DNA from: Bacillota bacterium
GTDB taxonomy: Bacteria > Bacillota > Sulfobacillia > JABLXB01
DNA: 64,000 nt
Reading direction: 5' to 3'
NCBI GenBank assembly: GCA_013178305.1
Contig: JABLXB010000001.1
Span: 688,253 to 752,252, forward strand
The position numbers and the translations under genes are program-made. This document shows positions 52,723-60,508 of this stretch, piece after piece; the stretch's first letter is position 1, and each line of letters begins with the position of its first letter. The notes beneath the pieces are model-generated. The model was not told where the DNA came from. It ran no database searches and saw only the letters and a program-made list of their open reading frames with translations.

Positions 52723-53100
52723 TCAAACCTTCTCGTCCACTATGAGCCCGACTGCCTCGCGCACCCGCGCGATCAGGTCGAGCATCTGCTCGGGTGGTAC
52801 CTGCCGCAGTACTTCACCGCTCTCCCTGCTTATGACCTGCACGTACACACGCCCGGACTCCTGATGGTAGCAGAAGCTCAGTCGGGCGTTCAAGAGATCA
52901 GATACACGGTTTGCAGCCCAAATGGCAGCCTCGACCTTCTCGCTTACGAGCCCGCCGTCCTGTTGTGCCATAGTCTGTGCTTCCTCATCCGCCGGGCCGC
53001 GGGCGGGTTCTGCGGGTCTCTGGAGCGATAGCTGTCTTGCACCTTTATCGGTACTCACCACTGGAGTACTAAAACCGGAGACTCCCTGTACCAGGCTCAT
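52723..53100 (-). CDS. flaG: FlaG-like flagellar protein
   Basis: 125 aa. Disordered N-terminus, then the FlaG domain (LSFCYHQESGRVYVQVISRESGEVLRQ in parts, ending PPEQMLDLIARVREAVGLIVDEKV). Implicated in filament length control in other bacteria. Located between flagellin and fliD as in B. subtilis (yvyC). Confidence 0.92.
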   Translation of the reverse strand: MSLVQGVSGFSTPVVSTDKGARQLSLQRPAEPARGPADEEAQTMAQQDGGLVSEKVEAAIWAANRVSDLLNARLSFCYHQESGRVYVQVISRESGEVLRQVPPEQMLDLIARVREAVGLIVDEKV

Positions 53101-53150
53101 AGCCTATACCTCCCGGCTCAAGTCCCCCCCCCTGGACTGGTGAGCAATTC

Positions 53151-53176
53151 GGGCCGGCCGGATAACCGGCCGGCCC
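53151..53176 (-). terminator. Long GC-rich hairpin after flagellin 1
   Basis: Stem of 11 bp (GGGCCGGCCGG/CCGGCCGGCCC, ATAA/TTAT loop) between flagellin 1 and flaG. No U-tract follows, so it may stabilise the flagellin mRNA or reduce read-through into flaG-fliD-fliS. Confidence 0.5.
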
Positions 53177-53241
53177 CAACCACTCACCTACGCGTTACCC
53201 GTCTGCATTCTCGCAATCATGTAGCCCCTCACTGCCCCGGC

Positions 53242-54072
53242 TTACGAGCTCAGGAGCTGCAGCATCGACTGCGGCTTCATGTTCGCCTGCGCGAGCATCG
53301 CAGTGCCCGACTGGAGCAGGATCTGGTGCCTGGTGAAGGCCGCCATCTCGAGAGCCATGTCGGTGTCGCGGATGCGCGACTCGGCTGCGCTGATGTTCTC
53401 GTACGCGGCGCCGAGGTTGGCCCAGGTGAACTCGAGCCTGTTCTGCGCGGCGCCGAGACCGGCTCGTATGGTCGATATGTCGTTGATGGCGTCGTCGAGG
53501 ATACCTATCGCCGTGTTGGCGCCAGCCTGGGTCGAGATGACCACATCACTAACCATGGCGCCGACCCCGGTGCCGATCGCAGTCGCCTGGCAGTCGCCTA
53601 TGGACAGCACAAGGGTCTGCCCGGCGTTGGCGCCGATGTGGAACGTGCCAGTGAAAGCACCGTCTAGCAGGTCCTGGGTGTTGAACTGGGTGGTGGTCGC
53701 GATCCTGTCGATCTCAGCGATTAGCTGGGTTACCTCACTGTTTAGATGCGCGCGGTCGGGGTCGGTGACGCTGTCGCTCGCCGCCTGGACCGCGAGTTCC
53801 CTCATCCTCTGCAGGGCGTTGTGGGTTTCTGTCAACGCGCCCTCAGCCGTCTGGATAAGCGATATCGCGTCGAGGGCGTTCTTCTGCGCCATCGCAAGGC
53901 CGCGAGCCTGGCCCCTCATCTTCTCCGAAATCGCGAGGCCGGCCGCGTCGTCGGCTGCCCTGTTGATCCGGAAACCCGACGACAGCTTCTCAAGAGACTT
54001 ACCCATGTTGAGATCGGTGATCGTCAGGTTCTTCCACGCGTTGATCGAGCTGATGTTGTGGTTGATTCTCAT
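53242..54072 (-). CDS. Flagellin 1
   Basis: 276 aa flagellin with conserved D0/D1 ends (MRINHNISSINAWKNLT; NMKPQSMLQLLSS) and a short variable middle (about residues 140-205), lacking large outer domains. The ATG at 54072 is preferred because AAGGAGG lies nine bases upstream; an ATG three codons earlier is too close. The leader carries a hairpin with GGA in its loop, like the one before flagellin 2. Confidence 0.96.
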   Translation of the reverse strand: MRINHNISSINAWKNLTITDLNMGKSLEKLSSGFRINRAADDAAGLAISEKMRGQARGLAMAQKNALDAISLIQTAEGALTETHNALQRMRELAVQAASDSVTDPDRAHLNSEVTQLIAEIDRIATTTQFNTQDLLDGAFTGTFHIGANAGQTLVLSIGDCQATAIGTGVGAMVSDVVISTQAGANTAIGILDDAINDISTIRAGLGAAQNRLEFTWANLGAAYENISAAESRIRDTDMALEMAAFTRHQILLQSGTAMLAQANMKPQSMLQLLSS

Positions 54073-54153
54073 CTTCCTCATCCTCCTTGATGATTTCGCC
54101 CCGCGCCCACCAGAGCGTAAGCTATCTGTCCTCTCTTATGGGCTCCGAGCACA

Positions 54154-54170
54154 GGCAACTTCCGGTTGCC
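54154..54170 (-). promoter_or_regulatory. GGA-loop hairpin in the flagellin 1 leader (possible CsrA site)
   Basis: Minus strand GGCAAC-CGGAA-GTTGCC, a 6-bp stem with GGA in the loop, 82 bases before the start codon. A second GGA is in the Shine-Dalgarno AAGGAGGATGA. The same 17 bases occur upstream of flagellin 2. Confidence 0.6.
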
Positions 54171-54198
54171 CTTTCCATCACCTAAGCCGCCCGCGACC

Positions 54199-55017
54199 TT
54201 AGCCTTGCAGGAGCTGCAGCATCGACTGCGGCTTCATGTTCGCCTGCGCGAGCATCGCGGTGCCCGACTGGAGCAGGATCTGGTGCTTCGTGAACGACGC
54301 CATCTCGAGGGCCATGTCGGTGTCGCGGATGCGCGACTCGGCTGCGCTGATGTTCTCGTACGCGGCGCCGAGGTTGGCCCAGGTGAACTCGAGCCTGTTC
54401 TGCGCGGCGCCGAGACCGGCGCGCCTGGTCGACACTGTGTTGATCGCGGTGTCAAGAGCCGTGATTGCGCCGTCTGCACCGGCCTGGGTGCTGATGTCGA
54501 CAGTATCAATGTTCAGGCCGGCTACCGCCGTACCGCAGTTGCCGATGGCCAGTGCGAGGGTTTGGCCGGCGTTGGCGCCGATGTGGAATATCCCGTTGAA
54601 TGTGCCGTCGAGCAACTTCCGGGTGTTGAACTCGGTGGTGGTCGCAATCCTGTCGATCTCAAGGAGCAACTGATCGACCTCACTGTTTAGATGCGCGCGG
54701 TCCTCGTTGGTGACGCTGTCGCTCGCCGCCTGGACCGCAAGCTCCCTCATCCTCTGCAGGGCGTTGTGGGTCTCTGTCAACGCGCCCTCAGCCGTCTGGA
54801 TAAGAGATATCGCGTCGAGGGCGTTCTTCTGCGCCATCGCAAGGCCGCGAGCCTGGCCCCTCATCTTCTCCGAAATCGCGAGGCCGGCCGCGTCGTCGGC
54901 CGCCCTGTTGATCCGGAAACCTGACGACAGTTTCTCAAGAGACTTGCCCATGTTCAGGTCGGTAATCGTCAGGTTCTTCCACGCGTTGATCGAGCTGATG
55001 TTGTGGTTGATTCTCAT
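54199..55017 (-). CDS. hag: Flagellin 2
   Basis: 272 aa, nearly identical to flagellin 1 over the first 110 and last 80 residues and different in the middle (about residues 140-195). It follows a sigma-28-type promoter and the GGA-loop hairpin. The ATG at 55017 has AAGGAGG nine bases upstream. Probably the more strongly expressed of the pair, since it is nearest the promoter. Confidence 0.96.
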   Translation of the reverse strand: MRINHNISSINAWKNLTITDLNMGKSLEKLSSGFRINRAADDAAGLAISEKMRGQARGLAMAQKNALDAISLIQTAEGALTETHNALQRMRELAVQAASDSVTNEDRAHLNSEVDQLLLEIDRIATTTEFNTRKLLDGTFNGIFHIGANAGQTLALAIGNCGTAVAGLNIDTVDISTQAGADGAITALDTAINTVSTRRAGLGAAQNRLEFTWANLGAAYENISAAESRIRDTDMALEMASFTKHQILLQSGTAMLAQANMKPQSMLQLLQG

Positions 55018-55100
55018 TTTGTTCATCCTCCTTGATGATTTCGCCCTCCGCCTGATCCGGAGTCAGGCGCCTAACCCCGGGGTCATGGCTTCGTGGCATG

Positions 55101-55117
55101 GGCAACTTCCGGTTGCC
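55101..55117 (-). promoter_or_regulatory. GGA-loop hairpin in the flagellin 2 leader (possible CsrA site)
   Basis: Minus strand GGCAAC-CGGAA-GTTGCC, 84 bases before the flagellin 2 ATG and close to the predicted 5' end of the mRNA. It is identical to the hairpin at 54154. Confidence 0.62.
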
Positions 55118-55130
55118 CTTCCAACACAAT

Positions 55131-55157
55131 ATATCGTGGGAATTTGATCGCAGTTTA
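55131..55157 (-). promoter_or_regulatory. Sigma-28 (SigD/FliA) promoter of flagellin 2
   Basis: Minus strand TAAA (55157-55154), 15 bases, then CACGATAT (55138-55131). This closely matches the flagellar consensus TAAA-N15-GCCGATAA and lies just after the csrA terminator. Confidence 0.75.
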
Positions 55158-55188
55158 GAGCGTGGCAGCCCAGGTCCCCCAAGAATCG

Positions 55189-55217
55189 AAAAGACGGGGG
55201 GCTCGATTGCCTCCCCG
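55189..55217 (-). terminator. Intrinsic terminator of the flgM-csrA unit
   Basis: Minus-strand stem CGGGGAGGC/GCCCCCCG (one mismatch) followed by TCTTTT, 22 bases past the csrA stop. It isolates the flagellin promoter from upstream transcription. Confidence 0.65.
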
Positions 55218-55238
55218 CCTCAAAGCCGACGTTGCAGG

Positions 55239-55484
55239 CTATCCTGATACCTCACGGAGGATATCCAATTCCTTGAGCGACGTGTTACCCCCCTGCGAGG
55301 CAAGCACGTTCTCCGCCGCTATCTCATCGAACAGTTCGCGCCTGAACACCCGCACGCCCGAGGGCGCTCTCACGCCAATGCGGACGACGGCCTGATCGCC
55401 CGAGCCCCTTACCTGTACCACGAATACCTCCACGCCTTCGCCGATTACCAGGCTCTGGCCCCTCTTCCGGGAGAGGACTAACAT
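55239..55484 (-). CDS. csrA: CsrA, translational regulator
   Basis: 81 aa beta-rich dimer (MLVLSRKRGQSLVIG; VRIGVRAPSGVRVFRREL) that blocks translation by binding GGA in leader hairpins, notably flagellin mRNA. ATG at 55484 overlaps the fliW end by seven bases. The tail is slightly longer than the E. coli protein, as usual in Firmicutes. The GGA-loop hairpins before both flagellins are likely targets. Confidence 0.96.
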   Translation of the reverse strand: MLVLSRKRGQSLVIGEGVEVFVVQVRGSGDQAVVRIGVRAPSGVRVFRRELFDEIAAENVLASQGGNTSLKELDILREVSG

Positions 55485-55954
55485 GACGTTCCCTCCCCGC
55501 TGTCTGGACAGGCGCTGTCGCCGCGCGCCCCGCCCCTGTCAAAAACCCGGAACTTCAGTGGGTTATCCGGGTTCAAGGTCACGACCTGTACTGCAACGCG
55601 GTTACCGTGATTTACGGCAATCGGGGCACGGAGGTTAATCGTCGTACGCGATGGGTCGGCCGGCACGACGGCGATGCTGAGGTACTTCAAGTCGGATGGG
55701 GACTCAACACCCAGCGTCCGGAGCGAGTCACGGTCTATCTCCGGTTTGTAACCCGGGACGAATGCCGACGGGTCGGTGACCACGAAGGCCAGCGCCGGGT
55801 CATCCAGCGACTGGAGCCACATGAACAGGGAGTCACCCCTCGATATCAGGGCGAACCGCGTGCAGCTCTCGAATCCGATGAGCCCCTCGGGAAAACGCAG
55901 CATCTTGTCGTCGGACACCTCGATCTCGGCGAACCGCGTCGTCTTCACGCGCAC
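55478..55954 (-). CDS. fliW: FliW, flagellar assembly factor and CsrA antagonist
   Basis: 158 aa beta-barrel protein (TTRFAEIEVSDDKMLRFPEGLIGFE in parts; LNLRAPI-like TINLRAPIAVN). FliW binds flagellin or CsrA, coupling flagellin secretion to its translation. GTG at 55954 has GGGGGG nine or so bases upstream. A GTG two codons later is also possible. Overlaps csrA. Confidence 0.94.
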   Translation of the reverse strand: MRVKTTRFAEIEVSDDKMLRFPEGLIGFESCTRFALISRGDSLFMWLQSLDDPALAFVVTDPSAFVPGYKPEIDRDSLRTLGVESPSDLKYLSIAVVPADPSRTTINLRAPIAVNHGNRVAVQVVTLNPDNPLKFRVFDRGGARGDSACPDSGEGTSC

Positions 55955-56026
55955 CTGACCCAACCCCCCGTTTCCAAATGATCGGCGGGCGGCGCCACTG
56001 GCGCCGTCCACCGGAAGTGGGCCCTG

Positions 56027-56902
56027 CTATCTCAGGAAATCAGCGAGGGTGGGCTGGATGAGCCTTGCCCCTACGGTAAGCGCAGCCCTGTACGCGGCTT
56101 CCTCTTGACCGAGCCGCACGGTGAGTTCTGCGATATCCGCATCCTCCGTCTCCGATAGAAGGCGCGTCACGCTTGTCTGAAGCTCGAGTGAACGCTCGGC
56201 TGACATCTCCAGGCGGTTGATCTTGGCTCCGACCGCGCTTTCCATGGCGAGGATCTCATCTTCGTTCGCCTGGAGACTGCCTATCAAGTTGGATACCCCA
56301 GTGTAATTCCCTGCTCGCAGCTCGTTGGCCAGATTCTGCACGTTCTTGAGTATCGAGCCAGGGTTGGCCAGGAACTGTGGGGTGGTATTAATCTGCATTA
56401 CCTGGCCGCGGGCGATCTCGCGCAGGATAGCCCCATTGTCGAGAGCGCCGGCCGGTCCACCCAGCGTAAATGGGGCGGTCAACGTGTTCTGCCCGGCAAA
56501 CAAGTACCGCCCACCGTGATCGGAGTTGGCCAGGTCCACCAGATACTCGTGCATCTGGTCCACCTCGTTGGCCATGGCGTCCAGGGCGGGTTGCGGCACG
56601 GTGCTGCTTGCTCCCGCCACGGCGAGCTCGTGCAGCCTGTGAATCACCTCGCCCATTTTGTTCAGGGACTCGCTCGTAGCCGTCAGCCAATCCTTCGACT
56701 CCTCCATGTTTTGCTTGTACCTGTCCATCTCCACGAGCGTGCTTCTCAGGCGGAGCGACGCGGTCAGGCCGATTGGGTCATCGGACGGTTTCGTAATCCT
56801 CTTCGCAGCCGAGAGCTGGTCTTGATACTTCTGCACCCTCGTCGAGTTATTATTCAGGCGCCGCACCAGGTTGCCGGCCATCATGTTGCTGGTGATCCTC
56901 AA
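56027..56902 (-). CDS. flgL: FlgL, hook-filament junction protein 3
   Basis: 291 aa flagellin-like protein joining hook cap and filament (MRITSNMMAGNLVRRLNNN; ITKPSDDPIGLTASLRLRS; C-terminal EEAAYRAALTVGARLIQPTLADFL in parts). 14 bases after flgK. Length is normal. Confidence 0.95.
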   Translation of the reverse strand: MRITSNMMAGNLVRRLNNNSTRVQKYQDQLSAAKRITKPSDDPIGLTASLRLRSTLVEMDRYKQNMEESKDWLTATSESLNKMGEVIHRLHELAVAGASSTVPQPALDAMANEVDQMHEYLVDLANSDHGGRYLFAGQNTLTAPFTLGGPAGALDNGAILREIARGQVMQINTTPQFLANPGSILKNVQNLANELRAGNYTGVSNLIGSLQANEDEILAMESAVGAKINRLEMSAERSLELQTSVTRLLSETEDADIAELTVRLGQEEAAYRAALTVGARLIQPTLADFLR

Positions 56903-56916
56903 CGCGCTTCACCTGC

Positions 56917-58311
56917 CTATCGGCCTACTAGTCCTGTCCTGTTAACCAGTACGTCGAGCATCTCGTCGGCCGTGGTAATCACTCTCGCGGCCGCCTCGTA
57001 CGCGTGCTGGAACTTGATCATGTTCGTCATCTCCTCATCCAGGGAGACCCCACATACGGACTGTCTGCGGTTCTCAATACCCTGCACGAGGAGGCTCGTG
57101 TTTTCCTGCATCCTGTTGACCTCTTCGGCATCCACGCCGATGCGCCCGACAACACCCCGGACGAAATCGTCCCATGTCGCATTGACGGGTCCCGCCGGGT
57201 CGGTTTTCATCGTGAGTTTGTGCCGCAGCTGCGCGATCGTGAGGGCGTTGGAGCCATCGCCGACCAGGCTGCTCGACGAAGCGGCGATGAGCGCGACGTT
57301 GCCCGCTACGGCGTCGCCAACGTCAATGGTGACCGCGTCGGTCCCCTTGAAGAACGTCCCGCCGGGGTCGCCGTTGTAGTCAAACCCCAGTGAGTGCTGA
57401 GTGTTGACCTCGTCTATGATGCTGGCTGCTAGCTCGTTCATGTCGGTCTTTAGCTCGGGGATGACCACGTCCCTCATCCTGCGGTACCCCTCCAGCTCAC
57501 CGGAGGTGATGCTAATGTCCAGTCCGGTGCTGGGCCATATGACCCGGGCGAACCCCTGGGGGGTATTCTGGACATCAAGTTCAAATGCCCTGTCGGATTC
57601 GACCAGAGCGACTCCGCCGACGGTGACCCTGCACCAGCCGGCGGGATCCTCGGTGACCCTTATGTCAAGGACCTTGGCGAGGTTGTCCAGTATCAGGTCG
57701 CGCTGATCCATAAGGTCGTTGGGTCGCTGCCCGGACGCCTTCGCACGCGTGATCTCCACGTTGAGCTCGGCGATCTGCCGCGCGAATGTATTCACCTGAC
57801 TGACCTTGGTCCTTATTGACGTGTCCACGTTCTTCTGCATCTGGTCGAGCTGGCGGTACGTGTGCTTGATCGCCTCCGCCACGGACACCGCCCGCTCCCT
57901 CACGGTCGACCGGACCGCCTGGCTCTCGGGGTTGTTCGACAGGTCCTGGAGAGAGGTCCAGAACAGGTCGAGCACCGACCGGATACCCGAATCGGACGGC
58001 TCATTGAAGATGGTCTCGATCTCTTCCATGGCGGTGGACATCGTCTCGTATTTGCCCAACGCTTTGAGTTCCGCCCGCACCTGAGCGTCAATGAACGCGT
58101 CGCGAATCCGGCGAATGTCCGTCACGGTAACCCCGGTGCCGATCGCGCCGAGGCCACCGGCGGCCATGTACGGAGGTGTCTGCGCAAGCATGGCCTCCTG
58201 GCGGGAAAAGCCAGGGGTGTTGACGTTTGCTATGTTATGCCCGATCACATCCAGCGCAGTCTGCTGGGCGATCAGAGCCCTCTTGCCGATTTCGAGACTA
58301 ACGAATCCCAA
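56917..58311 (-). CDS. flgK: FlgK, hook-filament junction protein 1
   Basis: 464 aa. N-terminal rod/hook motif LIAQQTALDVIGHNIANVNTPGFSRQEA (in parts) and C-terminal YEAAARVITTADEMLDVLVN are diagnostic of FlgK. Forms the first ring between hook and filament. Follows flgN with a 15-base gap. Confidence 0.96.
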   Translation of the reverse strand: MGFVSLEIGKRALIAQQTALDVIGHNIANVNTPGFSRQEAMLAQTPPYMAAGGLGAIGTGVTVTDIRRIRDAFIDAQVRAELKALGKYETMSTAMEEIETIFNEPSDSGIRSVLDLFWTSLQDLSNNPESQAVRSTVRERAVSVAEAIKHTYRQLDQMQKNVDTSIRTKVSQVNTFARQIAELNVEITRAKASGQRPNDLMDQRDLILDNLAKVLDIRVTEDPAGWCRVTVGGVALVESDRAFELDVQNTPQGFARVIWPSTGLDISITSGELEGYRRMRDVVIPELKTDMNELAASIIDEVNTQHSLGFDYNGDPGGTFFKGTDAVTIDVGDAVAGNVALIAASSSSLVGDGSNALTIAQLRHKLTMKTDPAGPVNATWDDFVRGVVGRIGVDAEEVNRMQENTSLLVQGIENRRQSVCGVSLDEEMTNMIKFQHAYEAAARVITTADEMLDVLVNRTGLVGR

Positions 58312-58326
58312 ACCGAGCCCCTCCCT

Positions 58327-58818
58327 CTACGCCTTTCTGTCGACGATGCCGGCTGGTTTCTGAGCCATCTCGCCGGAGGTGTCGTATGTGGCGCTCACTC
58401 GCGTCGAGAGTACCGACAGCATGAAGTTGACGTACGCCAGGGATTGCTGGATCAGCTCGGAGTTCATTTCGTTTAACTCCGTTATCTGCCTGATGCTGCT
58501 CTGAATCGCTTCGCGGTTCTTCTCGAGCGACTCGCGATACGGCTCCTCCGCCATGGGAATGATGTCGGCGAACCTTACCTCGGCAACGGGTTTGGAAACA
58601 AACGACGCGACCTCTTCCTGCAGCTTCCATCTCTTCTCCTCTATCTTGCCGGCCCGCGCGATGATGACCTGTTCGGCGCGGGTCACTTTCTCGAGGTCCG
58701 AGAGGCTCCCTTTGACGAGAGCCTCCTGCTTCTTCTTCCCGAGGACGGCAAGGTCGGCGTAAGCCTCCGCCTCCTGGGCCAGGAACTCGGCCATCCTTTG
58801 CCATAGACCCTCTATCAT
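58327..58818 (-). CDS. flgN: FlgN, export chaperone for FlgK and FlgL
   Basis: 163 aa helical protein. The ATG at 58818 has AGGAGG seven bases upstream. Long helices, length and position between flgM and flgK fit FlgN. The C-terminus (YVNFMLSVLSTRVSATYDTSG) resembles the substrate-binding tail of the family. Confidence 0.88.
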   Translation of the reverse strand: MIEGLWQRMAEFLAQEAEAYADLAVLGKKKQEALVKGSLSDLEKVTRAEQVIIARAGKIEEKRWKLQEEVASFVSKPVAEVRFADIIPMAEEPYRESLEKNREAIQSSIRQITELNEMNSELIQQSLAYVNFMLSVLSTRVSATYDTSGEMAQKPAGIVDRKA

Positions 58819-58915
58819 TGCAGATCCTCCTAAAGACCAGTAGTGACGGTTGTCCAAGGTCGCCTGTTATTACCGGGCCGAGTCCGTTAACGCACGCGAT
58901 AGCCTCTAGCAAGTA

Positions 58916-58945
58916 GCCGCCCGTTGGATGTCCAAGCCGGGCGGC
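58916..58945 (-). repeat. Hairpin between flgM and flgN
   Basis: Stem GCCGCCCG/CGGGCGGC with an inner TTGG/CCAA pair and ACAT loop, 20 bases past the flgM stop. No U-tract. Possible mRNA processing or attenuation element. Confidence 0.4.
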
Positions 58946-58964
58946 GGGTACGACAGATCTGCGA

Positions 58965-59264
58965 TTAGCTCAGCCGGTCGGCGATGATGCGGCGGAGCAT
59001 CATCTCGGCTACGTCCGTGGCGTCCACATCGTACTTTCCGTCCGCCACCAGCTTCGCAATTGCCTCGACCTTATCGGCTCTTTCGTCCGGCATGGCTTTG
59101 ATCGCTTCTTTTATCCTGGCGATTTCCCCGGCCTTTGGCGATATCTGAATCTGATCGCCTCCGGCGGGCTTAGATCCCAACTTGCCCTTGTTTACGTCGC
59201 TCTGGGACTGAATTCTTTTCGACTGGATCCCCAGGGTAGAATCTATCTGGCTTCTTGAAATCAT
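58965..59264 (-). CDS. flgM: FlgM, anti-sigma-28 factor
   Basis: 99 aa. N-terminal MISRSQIDSTLGIQSKRI and C-terminal helices (ARIKEAIKAMPDERADKVEAIA; GKYDVDATDVAEMMLRRI in parts) match FlgM, which holds SigD until the hook is complete. ATG at 59264 or a TTG one codon earlier; GGGAGG lies upstream. A candidate sigma-28 promoter lies about 60 bases upstream. Confidence 0.9.
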   Translation of the reverse strand: MISRSQIDSTLGIQSKRIQSQSDVNKGKLGSKPAGGDQIQISPKAGEIARIKEAIKAMPDERADKVEAIAKLVADGKYDVDATDVAEMMLRRIIADRLS

Positions 59265-59325
59265 CAACGCCACATTCCTCCCCCGATCTCGAGCGTCCAG
59301 CGAACGCAAACATACCTAATTCAAA

Positions 59326-59353
59326 GTATCGAACAGATCCGCCGGTTAGTTTA
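59326..59353 (-). promoter_or_regulatory. Candidate sigma-28 promoter upstream of flgM
   Basis: Minus strand TAAA (59353-59350), 16 bases, TTCGATAC (59333-59326). One base longer than the ideal spacer. B. subtilis flgM also has a SigD promoter here. Confidence 0.5.
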
Positions 59354-59356
59354 GAT

Positions 59357-59764
59357 CTATTTTTGTCCCTTCTTGATGCTGTCGTACGTGTGCATGCGCT
59401 CAAACCCGCGCTTCTCCGGCTCGAGGGGCTTACGCGTGAGGTCCTGGGCGACCCTGTCGAAGCCCTCCTTGCACTTCCTGCAGACGCGGCCCGTCTCGAT
59501 CACGCTTCCGCAGACGTCGCACCTCAGTTCGAAGCCACTCACCGACCCCTGTACGAGGCGGCCAAGCCTTAGGAATCTCACAATGCGTTCCTTCGGGACT
59601 TTAGTCTCCTCGCTAACCTCGTCCACCGAGGCGTTCGCGTGGGCTTCGACGTACCTCCGCACGACCTCGAACTGCCGGTCTTCTTCCTCGACACACCGCG
59701 GGCAGAGTTCATTCCCCCTGTCGACGAATACCCTGCCGCATTCGGAACAATTCCTGATGTCCAC
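59357..59764 (-). CDS. yvyF: YvyF-like flagellar operon zinc-ribbon protein
   Basis: 135 aa of the TIGR03826/YvyF family. An N-terminal zinc ribbon (CSECGRVFVDRGNELCPRC), a central helix-turn-helix-like segment (SVDEVSEETKVPKERIVRFLR) and a C-terminal ribbon (CDVCGSVIETGRVCRKC). Function unclear; a transcriptional role is often proposed. GTG at 59764, three bases after comFC. Confidence 0.88.
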   Translation of the reverse strand: MDIRNCSECGRVFVDRGNELCPRCVEEEDRQFEVVRRYVEAHANASVDEVSEETKVPKERIVRFLRLGRLVQGSVSGFELRCDVCGSVIETGRVCRKCKEGFDRVAQDLTRKPLEPEKRGFERMHTYDSIKKGQK

Positions 59765-59767
59765 GTT

Positions 59768-60508
59768 CTAACCTCCCGTAATGGCGCAAACCAAAACGTC
59801 GACGGATGCCGCCCCGTCACACAGCAACACCGCGCAGCATTCGAAAACGGTGGCACCAGTGGTAAATACGTCGTCGACAATCAGGACTCTCTTTCCGCCA
59901 AACCAGCCCCGCTTCAGCACGGTGAACGCCCCCGATATGTTCCGGCGACGTTCATGCTGGTCCAGCGTACTCTGCGGGAGCGTTTCTCTGGTTCTCCTGA
60001 GTTCTCCTGCTTCTACCGGCACTCCCAGCCGGCCGCCAGCAACCTTCGACAGCAGAAGGGACTGGTTGAAGCCCCTCGTGACCTCCCTGGCAGGGTGAAG
60101 CGGAACGGGAACCAACACGTCGAACGCCACCGCGCCACCGCGGACCGCCGCCAGGCCGGCTTCCGCCATCAGGCTTCCGAGCGGTTCGCACAGGTCCTGC
60201 CGGCCTCCGTATTTCAGCCGCCATATTGCCTCCTTGAGCCTGCCCTCATACGGTCCGGCCGCCATTACGGTGCTGTAGTCGCGGTGGCAAGCCCGCGGAA
60301 GTTGGAGCGGGTGGGCAATATGTTTGATGATTGGCGGGTTGGACGCCAGGCAGGACCGGCATATGGACGTCGCGGGGGCGGGCGTGAGCAAAACGCCGGT
60401 CTCGTGCGCCCGCCGGAGTGGGCCGCCACACAGGGGACACCTGTCGGAAGGGGGAAGTACGAGCTCAAGAAAACCCCTCGCGATCCCGCGGAGAAGAGCT
60501 TGGGTCAC
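59768..60508 (-). CDS. comFC: ComFC, competence-associated phosphoribosyltransferase-like protein
   Basis: 246 aa. N-terminal zinc cysteines CPLCGG and CRSC, then a PRTase fold with LVPVPLHPARE, RGFNQSLLLS and the PRPP loop VLIVDDVFTTGAT. Involved in DNA uptake in competent Firmicutes; comFA is not visible here. Overlaps the GGDEF gene by four bases. Confidence 0.92.
   Translation of the reverse strand: MTQALLRGIARGFLELVLPPSDRCPLCGGPLRRAHETGVLLTPAPATSICRSCLASNPPIIKHIAHPLQLPRACHRDYSTVMAAGPYEGRLKEAIWRLKYGGRQDLCEPLGSLMAEAGLAAVRGGAVAFDVLVPVPLHPAREVTRGFNQSLLLSKVAGGRLGVPVEAGELRRTRETLPQSTLDQHERRRNISGAFTVLKRGWFGGKRVLIVDDVFTTGATVFECCAVLLCDGAASVDVLVCAITGG

Noticed and set aside
54154-55117. Repeated GGCAACTTCCGGTTGCC considered as a CRISPR or mobile repeat
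   Set aside because: Only two copies, each fixed at the same distance from a flagellin start; best explained as a leader regulatory hairpin.
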